From Phaeobacter sp. CECT 5382 (GTDB lineage: Bacteria > Pseudomonadota > Alphaproteobacteria > Rhodobacterales > Rhodobacteraceae), in contig NZ_CYSG01000015.1 of the NCBI RefSeq assembly GCF_001457775.1, positions 18,170 to 82,169 of the forward strand: a DNA stretch of 64,000 bases, given 5' to 3'. Below, in pieces: positions 54,074-62,119 of this stretch. The notes beneath the pieces are model-generated. The model was not told where the DNA came from and searched no databases. It saw only the letters and a list, made by a program, of their open reading frames with translations. The position numbers and the translations under genes were made by a program. Numbering within the stretch: position 1 is the stretch's first letter; each line of letters starts with the position of its first letter.

Positions 54074-54334
54074 ATGTCAAAACCCCATATCCATGCAAGT
54101 CATCCCGCCCTTATCGCTCGGCTGAAACGCGCTGATGGCCACTTGCGCGCTGTGATCGCGATGATCGAGGACGGTAAGCCTTGCCTTCAGATCGCCCAGC
54201 AGATGCAGGCTGTCGAAAAGGCAATAACGAACGCCAAACGGGCATTGATCCACGACCATATGGATCATTGCCTGGATGCCGAAGACCCCGCAACAGATCT
54301 CGCTGAGCTGCGAACGATCGCCCGATATCTCTGA
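54074..54334 (+). CDS. CsoR/RcnR-family metal-sensing repressor (DmeR-like), copy 2
   Basis: An 86-residue DUF156 protein with HIHASHPALIARLKRADGHLRAVIAMIEDGKPCLQIAQQMQAVEKAITNAKRALIHDHMDHCL. The N-terminal histidines, the Cys of KPCLQIA and HDHMDHC are the likely nickel/cobalt ligands. It is divergent from the His-rich/HupE/anchor operon and upstream of a truncated MFS gene; copy 1 at 34567 has the same layout apart from the divergent operon. Hence metal-dependent control of uptake and export is likely. Confidence 0.88.
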   Translation: MSKPHIHASHPALIARLKRADGHLRAVIAMIEDGKPCLQIAQQMQAVEKAITNAKRALIHDHMDHCLDAEDPATDLAELRTIARYL

Positions 54335-55013
54335 GGTCCTCCAGTTCGACATCCCTTCCGACCGCACCTACCGCCATCTGTTTCTGGCGCAGGTCATGGC
54401 TCTTCTGGGAACCGGTCTTGCGACTGTTGCACTCGGCTTGCTTGCATTCGATCTTGCCGGCGAAGGTGCTGCGATGGTGCTTGGCACGGTCTTCACCATC
54501 AAAATTGTGGCCTATGTGGCCATCGCGCCCGTTGCGGGGGCGTTCGCCGACCGATTGCCGCGCCGCGCGTTTCTGGTGTCACTCGATCTGGTGCGTGCTG
54601 GTGTGGCACTGGCACTGCCTTTTGTAACCGAGGTCTGGCAGGTCTATATCTTGATCATCCTGCTGCAATCCGCCTCTGCCGCCTTCACACCGGCCTTTCA
54701 AGCGACGATCCCGGACGTTCTGCCGGAAGAGGCGCGTTACACCCGTGCATTGTCACTGTCGCGATTGGCCTATGATCTGGAGAACATCGTTAGTCCAACC
54801 CTTGCCGCACTTTTACTCGCGGTGATGTCCTACAATTCGCTTTTCCTCGGAACGGTTGTTGGGTTTACTGCCTCGGCTTTTCTAGTTGTATCAGTGCTAT
54901 TGCCCAGCCCCAAGGCCTCCGAGCCGCGTGGTATCTATGACCGGACGACACGTGGTATCCGCATCTACCTTGCCACGCCCCGTCTTCGCGGGCTTCTGGC
55001 GCTGAGGCGATAG
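54276..55013 (+). pseudogene. Truncated MFS exporter, copy 2
   Basis: Homologue of the complete MFS gene at 34844, sharing GTGLATVALGLLAFDLAGEGAAMVLG, PRRAFLVSLDLVRAGVALALPFV and RTTRGIRIYLATPRLRGLL, but the frame stops at 55013 (after RLRGLLALRR) where the full protein goes on for about 180 residues. About six of twelve helices remain. The start is uncertain: ATG at 54276 overlaps the repressor gene by 59 bases, while the usual N-terminus would begin near 54336 where no ATG/GTG is seen. Sequence right after the break does not match the other copy. Probably cut by the mobilisation element. Confidence 0.8.
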
Positions 55014-55326
55014 TTGAAAAAGGAGACACGCACACCGGAGTGGATTTTACGAACACACTGGCTATGCCGGTTGACTTGCGTTAACGCCCGCCAATGTCAA
55101 CTTTCACTTCAAAAGCAATGCTTACGTTCACTCGCTGCGAAAGTCCGCGATCCGCCCTTCCTTCCTCGCTTTCCCAAATTTGACGAGAGGGATGCCCTCT
55201 CGCCGCTCTCCCTGTTTTTTTGCCTCCCGTTTTGCTGCGCGTTTTTTGTGACGCGCAGCAAAACGGGAGGCCTTTTAGGTTTCCAAAGCTGGTGTCGATT
55301 TTCAATCACATCAATGGAGACCCCAG
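55014..55326. other. Non-coding stretch at the break of the MFS gene, oriT candidate
   Basis: About 313 bases between the broken MFS gene and the small frames upstream of the mobilisation genes. It contains a perfect 20-bp hairpin (55222-55271) and lies on the upstream side of MobC and the relaxase, where an origin of transfer is usually found. Confidence 0.4.
55222..55271. repeat. Perfect 20-bp inverted repeat
   Basis: The arms are GCCTCCCGTTTTGCTGCGCG (55222-55241) and its exact complement (55252-55271), with a ten-base T-rich loop. A T-run precedes it and CCTTTTAG follows. It could be a bidirectional terminator, or part of an oriT or element end. Confidence 0.8.
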
Positions 55327-55407
55327 ATGTATTACTCCCCCCAATCCTTTGTGCCGGACTTCGACTGGAAAGACCTTGTCGAGCGCGGTGAAGCTTCACG
55401 CGCTTGA
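55327..55407 (+). CDS. Small ORF, 26 residues
   Basis: ATG at 55327, seven bases after GGAG, opens a frame of 26 codons (MYYSPQSFVPDFDWKDLVER followed by GEASRA) ending TGA at 55407. The strong ribosome site and the overlap with the GTG-started frame at 55388 suggest translational coupling. There is no known family. Confidence 0.35.
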   Translation: MYYSPQSFVPDFDWKDLVERGEASRA

Positions 55408-55693
55408 GCTTCGTGGTAAGCTATTGGAGATGCTGAACGTAACAAAGCCCGCCTTGGGGGCGGGCTTGGATATTAGCGAGAGTTCGCTGAAGTTGGTTGC
55501 GGGAGCTCGCTTTAAGCGCGGCTTGCCGGATCCGGAATTTCCTCTTACGCCAGCGCAAGCAGCGCTGGTTGCGGGGGCCCGCCGTAAGCGCTCCTTGTTG
55601 CACGCAGCATGGGATTTATCAGCGGTTCAGCGGCCCAAAACAGAGATCGACTATGATGCTCTGCTGGGGCTGCCGTCGCTGACGTTCCCCTAA
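55388..55693 (+). CDS. Hypothetical protein upstream of MobC
   Basis: A 101-residue frame with GTG start at 55388 inside the preceding small ORF. It contains an internal repeat, KLVAGARFKRGLPDPEFPLTPAQ and ALVAGARRKRSLLHAAW, with two basic patches (RFKRG, RRKRS) that could bind nucleic acid. It ends nine bases before the MobC-like gene, so it is probably part of that operon. Unknown function. Confidence 0.5.
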   Translation: MKLHALELRGKLLEMLNVTKPALGAGLDISESSLKLVAGARFKRGLPDPEFPLTPAQAALVAGARRKRSLLHAAWDLSAVQRPKTEIDYDALLGLPSLTFP

Positions 55694-55702
55694 TGGGCGG
55701 CA

Positions 55703-56083
55703 ATGGATCAGGCACAGAACACAAAACCAAAACGCATTCCTCCATTGTCCATCCGCCTTACGAAAGAGGAACGTGCGCTGCTGGAACAGCGAGCGGGCAG
55801 CCTGTCTTTGGCTGGTTACATCAAGTCGGTCGTCTTTGCCGACAATGCCCCGCGCTTCCGTTCGCGCCGCCAGACACAGGAGTTGGATGCAAAGCTTCTG
55901 GCAGAGCTGCTGGCCCATCTCGGTGCCTCCCGCGTGGCCAGCAATCTCAATCAGATTGCCAAGCACCTGAATCAGGGAACTCTGGTTATTGATCCCGAAT
56001 TGGACAGCGACCTGAAGGCCGCCGCGTCAGAGGTGGCCTGGATACGCAGCACCTTATTGCAAGCACTGGGAGCAAAATCATGA
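55703..56083 (+). CDS. MobC-like mobilisation accessory protein
   Basis: A 126-residue protein with the MobC-type block GASRVASNLNQIAKHLNQGTLVIDPEL in the C-terminal half and a ribbon-helix-like N-terminus (RIPPLSIRLTKEERALLEQRAGSLSLAGYIKS). MobC proteins open the DNA near oriT for the relaxase. It overlaps the relaxase gene by four bases. Confidence 0.87.
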   Translation: MDQAQNTKPKRIPPLSIRLTKEERALLEQRAGSLSLAGYIKSVVFADNAPRFRSRRQTQELDAKLLAELLAHLGASRVASNLNQIAKHLNQGTLVIDPELDSDLKAAASEVAWIRSTLLQALGAKS

Positions 56084-57351
56084 TCCTCAAAGCTTCCCAG
56101 CGTTCTGGCGCTGCCGATCTGGCAGACCATCTGATGAACAGCCGCGACAATGATCATATCGAACTGCTGGAAACACGCGGGTTCATGGCAGAAGATCTGC
56201 ATGGTGCCCTTACAGAGGCCTATGCGATTTCCAAAGCAACGCGCTGCCGCCAGTATCTGTTCTCTCTCAGCTTGAACCCGCCACAAGATCATGTCGCCAG
56301 CGAAGAACAATTCCTGGATGCCGCTAATCGTATCGAAGACCATCTTGACCTCAACGGTCAGCCGCGCGCCATTGTCATCCATGAGAAAGAAGGGCGGCGT
56401 CATGCCCATGTTGTGTGGTCGCGGATTGACGGCGAAGAGCTGAAGGCAATCAACCTGCCGCATTTCAAAAACAAGCTGCGGGATATGTCGAAAGAGCTGT
56501 TCCTTGATCATGGCTGGGAACTGCCCAAGGGGCTGCAGAGCTACGGCGCAAAGAGCCCGTTGAACTTCACCCTTGCTGAGTGGCAGCAGGCCAAACGCAC
56601 CGGCATTGATCCCAGAGAGATCAAGCAGCTGTTTCAATCCGCTTGGGAACGATCAGACAGTCAGGTCGGATTCAAGAATGCGCTGGAAGAGCGGGGGTAC
56701 TTCCTGGCCCAAGGCGACCGGCGCGGCTTTGTGGCGCTGGATGTGGATGGGAATGTCTATTCCGTCCCCAAGTGGGCTGGCCTGAAGACCAAAGAGGTGA
56801 AGGCACGGTTTGGTGATCCAGGGTCCCTGCCCTCGGTTGCCGAGACCCGCGCGGAGCTGAACCACAAAGTCACCCAACAGATGCGCGGCTATATTGAGGA
56901 GATCAAATCCAACCAGGCACAAGCGCGCGAACCACTGAGTTCAGAACATCATACCATGAAGGCAGAACACCGCAGTGAGCGGCAAAAGCTGAAAGAGGGA
57001 CAGGCAAAGCGGTGGCGCGAGGAAACAAAGGCCCGGTCCAACAAGCTCAATAAAAGGCTGCGCGGCATCTTCGACCGCCTGACGGGAGCTGCCAAGCTCA
57101 CCCGCCGCAAGAATGAGCGCGAGGCCTATAAATGCGCCAAACGGGATCAAGCCCAGCGGGACCGGCTGGTGACCGCCCAGATGAAAGAACGCAAGAAGCT
57201 GCAAAAACGGATGCAGAAGCTCCGGGAGGATCAAAAAAAGGACCGCCAGATCATGATGCGCAATGTCATCGCCAGCCTGCGCAGGCTCCGCGATCCGGAC
57301 CAGTTGCAGAGGGATCGTCAGCGCAGGCGCACACGCGGTCTTTCAAGGTGA
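56080..57351 (+). CDS. HUH relaxase (mobilisation nuclease)
   Basis: A 423-residue relaxase. The N-terminal domain has the metal-binding triad His101, His108 and His110 in HEKEGRRHAHVVWSR, while TRGFMAEDLHGALTEAYAISKATRCRQYLFSLSLNPP and NLPHFKNKLRDMSKELFLDHGW are conserved in this MobA/VirD2-like family from alphaproteobacterial plasmids. The catalytic tyrosine probably lies among the N-terminal residues but is not pinned down. Residues about 260-423 are highly basic, coiled-coil-like and might bind DNA. It nicks oriT and leads DNA transfer through a coupling protein. Confidence 0.88.
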   Translation: MILKASQRSGAADLADHLMNSRDNDHIELLETRGFMAEDLHGALTEAYAISKATRCRQYLFSLSLNPPQDHVASEEQFLDAANRIEDHLDLNGQPRAIVIHEKEGRRHAHVVWSRIDGEELKAINLPHFKNKLRDMSKELFLDHGWELPKGLQSYGAKSPLNFTLAEWQQAKRTGIDPREIKQLFQSAWERSDSQVGFKNALEERGYFLAQGDRRGFVALDVDGNVYSVPKWAGLKTKEVKARFGDPGSLPSVAETRAELNHKVTQQMRGYIEEIKSNQAQAREPLSSEHHTMKAEHRSERQKLKEGQAKRWREETKARSNKLNKRLRGIFDRLTGAAKLTRRKNEREAYKCAKRDQAQRDRLVTAQMKERKKLQKRMQKLREDQKKDRQIMMRNVIASLRRLRDPDQLQRDRQRRRTRGLSR

Positions 57352-57423
57352 CGGCGGTTTCCCGGTGGTTTTGACAAAATTCCGAAAACTCCTTATACTA
57401 TTGATATAACGAAAGTAATTTAG

Positions 57424-57669
57424 ATGGAAACGATTGACATCTCCCTTCCCGATCCGATGAAGGCTTGGGTGGAAACACAGGCAGAACAAGGCAGCTATTC
57501 AGACACCAGCGACTATGTTCAGCATCTGATCCGCCGAGAACAGAACAGACAGCAAGCCCTGGACAGATTGCAGACCGCTGTCACGGATGGATTACAAAGC
57601 GGTGCTGCAACCCCCTTTGACATGGGCGCGTTCAAAACCCGCATGCAGGAGGCCCATGGGGCAGCCTGA
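57424..57669 (+). CDS. ParD-type antitoxin
   Basis: An 81-residue ribbon-helix-helix protein (METIDISLPDPMKAWVETQAEQGSYSDTSDYVQHLIRREQ). It is the antidote to the ParE-type toxin whose start overlaps its end. The pair stabilises the element by post-segregational killing and autoregulates. It is preceded by a typical AT-rich promoter area (57380-57420). Confidence 0.93.
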   Translation: METIDISLPDPMKAWVETQAEQGSYSDTSDYVQHLIRREQNRQQALDRLQTAVTDGLQSGAATPFDMGAFKTRMQEAHGAA

Positions 57670-57976
57670 TCCTCTATCTCTGTATCTCACCCCCAAAGCA
57701 CAAAGCGATCTTGAAGAGGTCTGGCTTTACAGCGTCAGGACATGGGGGCGCGAACAGGCCGATCTTTACTTGGATACGCTGGAACAGGTGTTCGAGACCT
57801 TATGTTACCTACCAGAGCTGGCGCGGGAATATACAGAGATTTCGCCAGCGGTGCGCATGCATCAAACCGGGCAGCACGTCGTGATCTACCAGGCGCAGGC
57901 TGACCATCTTGCGGTCATCCGTATCCTAGGTGTGCGGCAAAACTGGCGCGGGGTGATCAGGGCCTTGGACGCTTAG
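57656..57976 (+). CDS. ParE/RelE-type toxin
   Basis: A 106-residue toxin with the ParE fold: LTPKAQSDLEEVWLYSVRTWGREQADLYLDTLEQVFETLC, LAREYTEISPAVRMHQTGQHVVIYQA and VIRILGVRQNW. The ATG at 57656 overlaps the antitoxin gene by 14 bases. ParE toxins target DNA gyrase. Confidence 0.92.
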   Translation: MGQPDPLSLYLTPKAQSDLEEVWLYSVRTWGREQADLYLDTLEQVFETLCYLPELAREYTEISPAVRMHQTGQHVVIYQAQADHLAVIRILGVRQNWRGVIRALDA

Positions 57977-58049
57977 GTACCCTCGCGTGCACCGGAACCA
58001 CTGCCTCTTTTGCAGCTAGGAATTGATGCACTATTCAACGAAACGTTCA

Positions 58050-58652
58050 TCACAACAACTCTGAGGTTTTGTTAAACAGTGACATTGCGTCATCCTGCTT
58101 GAGATGGTTGGCAAGAGTTATAACTTTTCGACCATGGCGGATAGCCACCGAATATCCGCGTTGTGCCAGTGAATCTGAAATCGCCTGCCCTGCGGCAGCA
58201 CCCATCTGCTTTGATGCGTTACCTAAAACAGCCGCTCCAGCCACTGCAGCCCCGGTCACACCCGATCCACCAACGATTATTGTTCCACTTTCTACATTTG
58301 CTGATTGGGTATTTTGTCCCGAACTGTTTTTGACAAAAAGCTCCGAAATATCTGACTTTTTGTACTCTTTGCCATTTGGAAGCCGGACAGCGCTAGACGT
58401 AACTTCAAACTCATACTGCTGCTTTCGGTTCGCATCCATGAGGCAAGCAACTATAATGGAGCCGCCGAAAATGAGAAAGAACACCACGCCATTTTGAGCT
58501 GCCAGGGCCAATAACGCTCCAATCAGCAGCCCGGCAAAACCAAAGCCGAAAAAGGCTCCACCACCAATTCCAGCCCCGCCCATTTTTAGGCGGGTGACCG
58601 AGCCATCTTCACTTGTTTCGATAGAAAACCCATGATCCACAACTTCCGCCAA
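58050..58652 (-). CDS. Hypothetical membrane protein, 200 aa
   Basis: Residues 26-70 have two hydrophobic helices (GGGAFFGFGFAGLLIGALLAL, NGVVFFLIFGGSIIVACLM), then a soluble part with a glycine/alanine-rich segment (VGGSGVTGAAVAGAAVLGNASKQMGAAAGQ) that may be a further membrane-inserting helix pair. The start ATG at 58652 has no strong ribosome site. No family is recognised. It is antisense to its neighbours and separates the toxin-antitoxin pair from the coupling protein. Confidence 0.6.
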   Translation of the reverse strand: MAEVVDHGFSIETSEDGSVTRLKMGGAGIGGGAFFGFGFAGLLIGALLALAAQNGVVFFLIFGGSIIVACLMDANRKQQYEFEVTSSAVRLPNGKEYKKSDISELFVKNSSGQNTQSANVESGTIIVGGSGVTGAAVAGAAVLGNASKQMGAAAGQAISDSLAQRGYSVAIRHGRKVITLANHLKQDDAMSLFNKTSELL

Positions 58653-58900
58653 CTTGCTTCTCCCTTGTGCAGTACCTTTGCCATTTTTCGCATTGATATC
58701 TGTTGGCTGGACGAGTCATCTATATGGAGAATTCTACATATTGCTTGCACCGAGCAAACTTTTCCTTGCCCGGCGTCAACTCTTCCGTCTTCTACGGATC
58801 TACCCCGGATACCCCTAAATACCCGTCGCCTGCCCCGTGAAACGGGCATTTTTCATTCTTAACGTCCCTGACACTTGCAACCCTAAACTAGGAGAGTGTC

Positions 58901-60748
58901 ATGACACGACACACAAAACACGCGGCCCTTTTGGCCGTGATGGTAGCGCTTTGCCTGCCGGTTACTGAAGCTGCGGCCCAGCTGCTGTTCGACAACAACT
59001 ATGGGGCCTACAACGGCTACAGCACCAAAGACTATGAAAACCAAATGGCCTTCATCCGGATCGTGATGATGGCCGGGTCTACTAGCCTTGGCTTTGCCAT
59101 CGGATGGTTCTTCTCTCCCCAAGCCAGAGAGTTCCGGCAGATCCTTACTGTTTCTTTGATCGCCATTGCGCTGCTGATTGCCATCGGCTCCAACGACCTG
59201 CTTGGCTGGAGCACCACTTGGCTCTTGTCCATCGTCGGCTTCTGCGCAGCCCTTGGGTATTGGTTTGGCCGGGCCGTCAAGGCGCTGGGTGCTGTGCCAA
59301 CCACGTTCGGCTCCAGCCGCTGGGCTGACATCCAAGACCTTGAAGAACACAATGTCCTGGGCACTGGTGGCATCCGCCTCGGTCACGTCATCAGCGGCAA
59401 CATCCTGCAGGCCGTCACCTACAAAGGTGACCGTCACTGCCTGACGGTTGCCCCCACCCGCTCAGGCAAAGGCACCACCCAGATCATCCCGAACCTGTTG
59501 ACCTACAACGGCTCCACCGTGATCATCGATCCAAAGGGGGAAAACGCCAAGATCACCGCAGCCGCCCGCATGGCGATGGGACAGGACGTGCAAATCGTCG
59601 ATCCCTGGAACATCGCCAATGTCAAAGGCTTTGATGCGGCCTGCTTCAATCCACTGGATTGGCTCAAACCCGGTGACGTGGATATAACGGAGAACGCCAT
59701 GATCCTGGCTGATGCCCTGGTGGTGAAAGGTCAGAGCAGCGAGGCCTTCTGGGATCAGGAGGCAACCGCCTTCCTGCAAGGGCTGATCCTCTATGTAGCC
59801 ACCGATCCCGAAGAAGACGGACAGCGCACCCTGACACGGGTACGTGAGCTGACCCTACTGGACGGAGAGGACCAGCAGGCCCTGTTCACCCGGATGCTGA
59901 ACTCACAGCACCACATCGTCGCCAGCACTGGATCACGCTGCCTGCAGAAAGAAGAAAAGCTGCTCTCCAGCGTAATCACCACCGCGCAGGCCCACACCCA
60001 CTTCCTGGACAGCGCCCGCATTCAGGAGAACCTGTCCAAGTCTGACTTTCGCTTTGAAGACCTAAAGCGCAAACCGATGACTATCTATCTGGTGCTGCCT
60101 GCGGACCGTCTCACCACCTTCGCGCCCTGGCTGCGGCTGCTGATCCAACAATCCCTGACGGTGAATGCCCGCAACATTGAGGAGCGCCCGGAAAAGCCAG
60201 TGCTGTTCATCTTGGATGAAATGGCAGCCCTGGGGCGGCTTTCGATGATCGAACAGGCCTATGGGCTGATGGCAGGCTATAGCCTGCAGATCTGGGGTAT
60301 TGTTCAGGATCTCAACCAGCTGGAGCGGATTTATGGCAAGGGTTGGCAGAGCTTCATCTCCAATACCGGTATGCTGAACTACTTCGGCTCCAGTGACGAG
60401 ATGACAGCAAAGTACTTCTCAGCGCTCTGCGGGGAGACCACCGTGTGGAATTTGAGTTCCGCCGTATCTCGTGCCCTTGGCACCAGCCATGGGCAGGGCG
60501 GCATCACCACCAGTGACAGCACCACCTCAACTGACACCACTGCGGCCTCTCAGCGCAAGTTGGCCTACCCAGATGAGCTGATGCGGATGCACAAGGACAA
60601 GCAGCTGGTGTTCATTGAGAACATGCCGCCGTTGATTGCAGAGAAGTCACCCTGGTTTGAGGAAGAGGGCCTCAGAGACAGGGGCGCCAACCTGCATGCC
60701 GCCCCGGAAGAGGACAAAGCAGAGGAGGCCGTCACAGAGGTGATCTAA
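58901..60748 (+). CDS. VirD4/TraG-type conjugative coupling protein (T4CP)
   Basis: A 615-residue ATPase that connects relaxase-DNA to a type IV secretion channel. An N-terminal signal-like helix and two membrane helices (about 50-70, 80-120) precede Walker A in VAPTRSGKGTT (about 183-193), and LFILDEMAALG (about 430) is Walker B. QIWGIVQDLNQLERIYG is the usual motif after it. A Ser/Thr-rich, acidic C-terminus ends the protein. The start at 58901 has AGGAG six bases upstream. No other type IV secretion genes occur here, so it must use a channel from elsewhere. Confidence 0.94.
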   Translation: MTRHTKHAALLAVMVALCLPVTEAAAQLLFDNNYGAYNGYSTKDYENQMAFIRIVMMAGSTSLGFAIGWFFSPQAREFRQILTVSLIAIALLIAIGSNDLLGWSTTWLLSIVGFCAALGYWFGRAVKALGAVPTTFGSSRWADIQDLEEHNVLGTGGIRLGHVISGNILQAVTYKGDRHCLTVAPTRSGKGTTQIIPNLLTYNGSTVIIDPKGENAKITAAARMAMGQDVQIVDPWNIANVKGFDAACFNPLDWLKPGDVDITENAMILADALVVKGQSSEAFWDQEATAFLQGLILYVATDPEEDGQRTLTRVRELTLLDGEDQQALFTRMLNSQHHIVASTGSRCLQKEEKLLSSVITTAQAHTHFLDSARIQENLSKSDFRFEDLKRKPMTIYLVLPADRLTTFAPWLRLLIQQSLTVNARNIEERPEKPVLFILDEMAALGRLSMIEQAYGLMAGYSLQIWGIVQDLNQLERIYGKGWQSFISNTGMLNYFGSSDEMTAKYFSALCGETTVWNLSSAVSRALGTSHGQGGITTSDSTTSTDTTAASQRKLAYPDELMRMHKDKQLVFIENMPPLIAEKSPWFEEEGLRDRGANLHAAPEEDKAEEAVTEVI

Positions 60749-60782
60749 ATCGCCAGGCAGGAAGCATCTGCCGCATGACTAC

Positions 60783-60808
60783 AAATGGCGGCCTCAGGGC
60801 CGCCATTT
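60783..60808 (+). terminator. Rho-independent terminator after the coupling protein
   Basis: AAATGGCGGCC and GGCCGCCATTT form a perfect stem with a TCAG loop, followed by TCC. It lies 34 bases after the coupling-protein stop and before the next small gene. Confidence 0.8.
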
Positions 60809-60832
60809 TCCTTCACACCACCGGAGATCATC

Positions 60833-61114
60833 TTGACTGAGCAAAGCCGCAAGCCGTTCAACTTCGCTGCCAAAGACGCACCCCTGCGCGATAAGGACAA
60901 CGCCCATCCCAGGCTGGAGCCGAAGCTTGCAAAGAAGACACCCGCGCCAAACCTCGCGCCTGGCGGTGCGATGGGTATCCGCCAGGGGTTATCAGGATCA
61001 AAACCTTCCGCCCCGGCCAAGCGGTTCTCGCTTGGCAAAACGGGGGACGCAAAGAAGGAGTTCAAATCTGCAGCGCGCAACGCAGCAGACAAAGACCGCT
61101 CAAGAGGGCGATAG
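60833..61114 (+). CDS. Small basic protein downstream of the coupling protein
   Basis: A 93-residue, Lys/Arg-rich, low-complexity protein (KPFNFAAKDAPLRDKDNAHP, PKLAKKTPAPNLAPGG). The TTG at 60833 is six bases behind GGAG. It looks disordered and may bind nucleic acid. No known family. It is the last gene of the transfer region in this direction. Confidence 0.55.
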   Translation: MTEQSRKPFNFAAKDAPLRDKDNAHPRLEPKLAKKTPAPNLAPGGAMGIRQGLSGSKPSAPAKRFSLGKTGDAKKEFKSAARNAADKDRSRGR

Positions 61115-61135
61115 AAACAGCCGACAAATCCGAAT

Positions 61136-61288
61136 TCAGATTGTCAGATCGTCAATGCTGTTCCCGGCCTGCAAGGCTTCATGAACCCATGCTGGTTTGC
61201 GGTCACGTCCGCTCCAGGTTTGGGTTGGGTCTGTTGGGTTGGCATACTTGGCCGGGGCTTTGGCTCCGGCCTCACGGGTTCTACCGCC
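61136..61288 (-). pseudogene. H-NS-family C-terminal DNA-binding fragment
   Basis: A minus-strand frame of about 50 codons without start codon reads KAPAKYANPTDPTQTWSGRD, then RKPAWVHEALQAGNSIDDLTI before the stop. This is the H-NS C-terminal domain (YxNPxxPxxTWSGRGRxPxW). The N-terminal oligomerisation domain is missing, so it is a remnant. H-NS-like genes are common plasmid and island cargo. Confidence 0.75.
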
Positions 61289-61310
61289 ATGCAGGACACT
61301 AGACTTCACA

Positions 61311-61802
61311 CTACCAAGAAAATGTGTTGTGTTGCGAAGTAAGCCGTGCGTCCCTTTGGCGTCTTTTGTGTTTCTCTCGTGCTTTTAGGTGTTGGTTGTC
61401 GCTATAGGAAGACTTTCTTAGTCCCCATCCGCCAACCTCGACGTCACTCTTGATCTGTGCGTCAACGAACTCTTGTTCCTTGAATGTCATCTGTGGCTGT
61501 TCGCGACGAGAAGTGACCGCGAAAACAACCGCAAAGAAGAGCATCGCAAATGAACCGATCAGTAGTGAAACAACAAATAGAATTGTGTTTTCATAGCCAT
61601 TTTCTCCCGACCCAAGCATAGCTTTGCTAACAACAAAGCTAAGAAATCCCACTCCAAGCGTCATCCCGATCTTACTTGGTGCAAGCCGCCCCGCCGCACT
61701 AGTCGTAGCAAACACCCCAAACAGCAGTCCAAAAGTTGCGTACACAACGATACCAATAAGTGCCATTATCATAGCTGGTATAGCAAAGATTAGTGGGCCC
61801 AT
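61311..61802 (-). CDS. Hypothetical membrane protein, 163 aa
   Basis: The ATG at 61802 has GGGAGG eight bases upstream. Three or four hydrophobic helices (about residues 5-30, 45-60, 73-97) are followed by a hydrophilic, basic tail (KAREKHKRRQRDARL). No family is recognised. It lies in a run of three minus-strand membrane proteins between the mobilisation block and the IS1380 end. Confidence 0.6.
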   Translation of the reverse strand: MGPLIFAIPAMIMALIGIVVYATFGLLFGVFATTSAAGRLAPSKIGMTLGVGFLSFVVSKAMLGSGENGYENTILFVVSLLIGSFAMLFFAVVFAVTSRREQPQMTFKEQEFVDAQIKSDVEVGGWGLRKSSYSDNQHLKAREKHKRRQRDARLTSQHNTFSW

Positions 61803-62119
61803 GTTTGAACCTCCCAGTCTGATGGTTGTAGTCTAATTTTTTCATCGGCGAGACCACTATAAACCGATCTGGCGGGGCGCATTCAACCGACTGCGAAAAA
61901 ATTTGGCCGTTTTTGATGCTGCGTTGATGACTCGCATCCGATTTTCATTGTCCCAGAAATGCGGAAAATCCATTGGCGTCGTGCGGGCGATTATCGGCAA
62001 GGCTGACTTGCACCGAGATTTTGTGCGCTAGCAGGAGCATGAACGCCAAGAAATCGGGGAAGCAGAAAAAACGCATTGCTAAACGTTCCACCCGCCGAGC
62101 GCGCGGGCCGAATCGGTGA
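61803..62119. other. Gene-free stretch
   Basis: 317 bases without a supportable gene. The left end holds the ribosome site and probable promoter of the membrane protein gene at 61311-61802. A minus-strand frame 61945-62193 overlaps the next gene and looks random. Confidence 0.35.
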
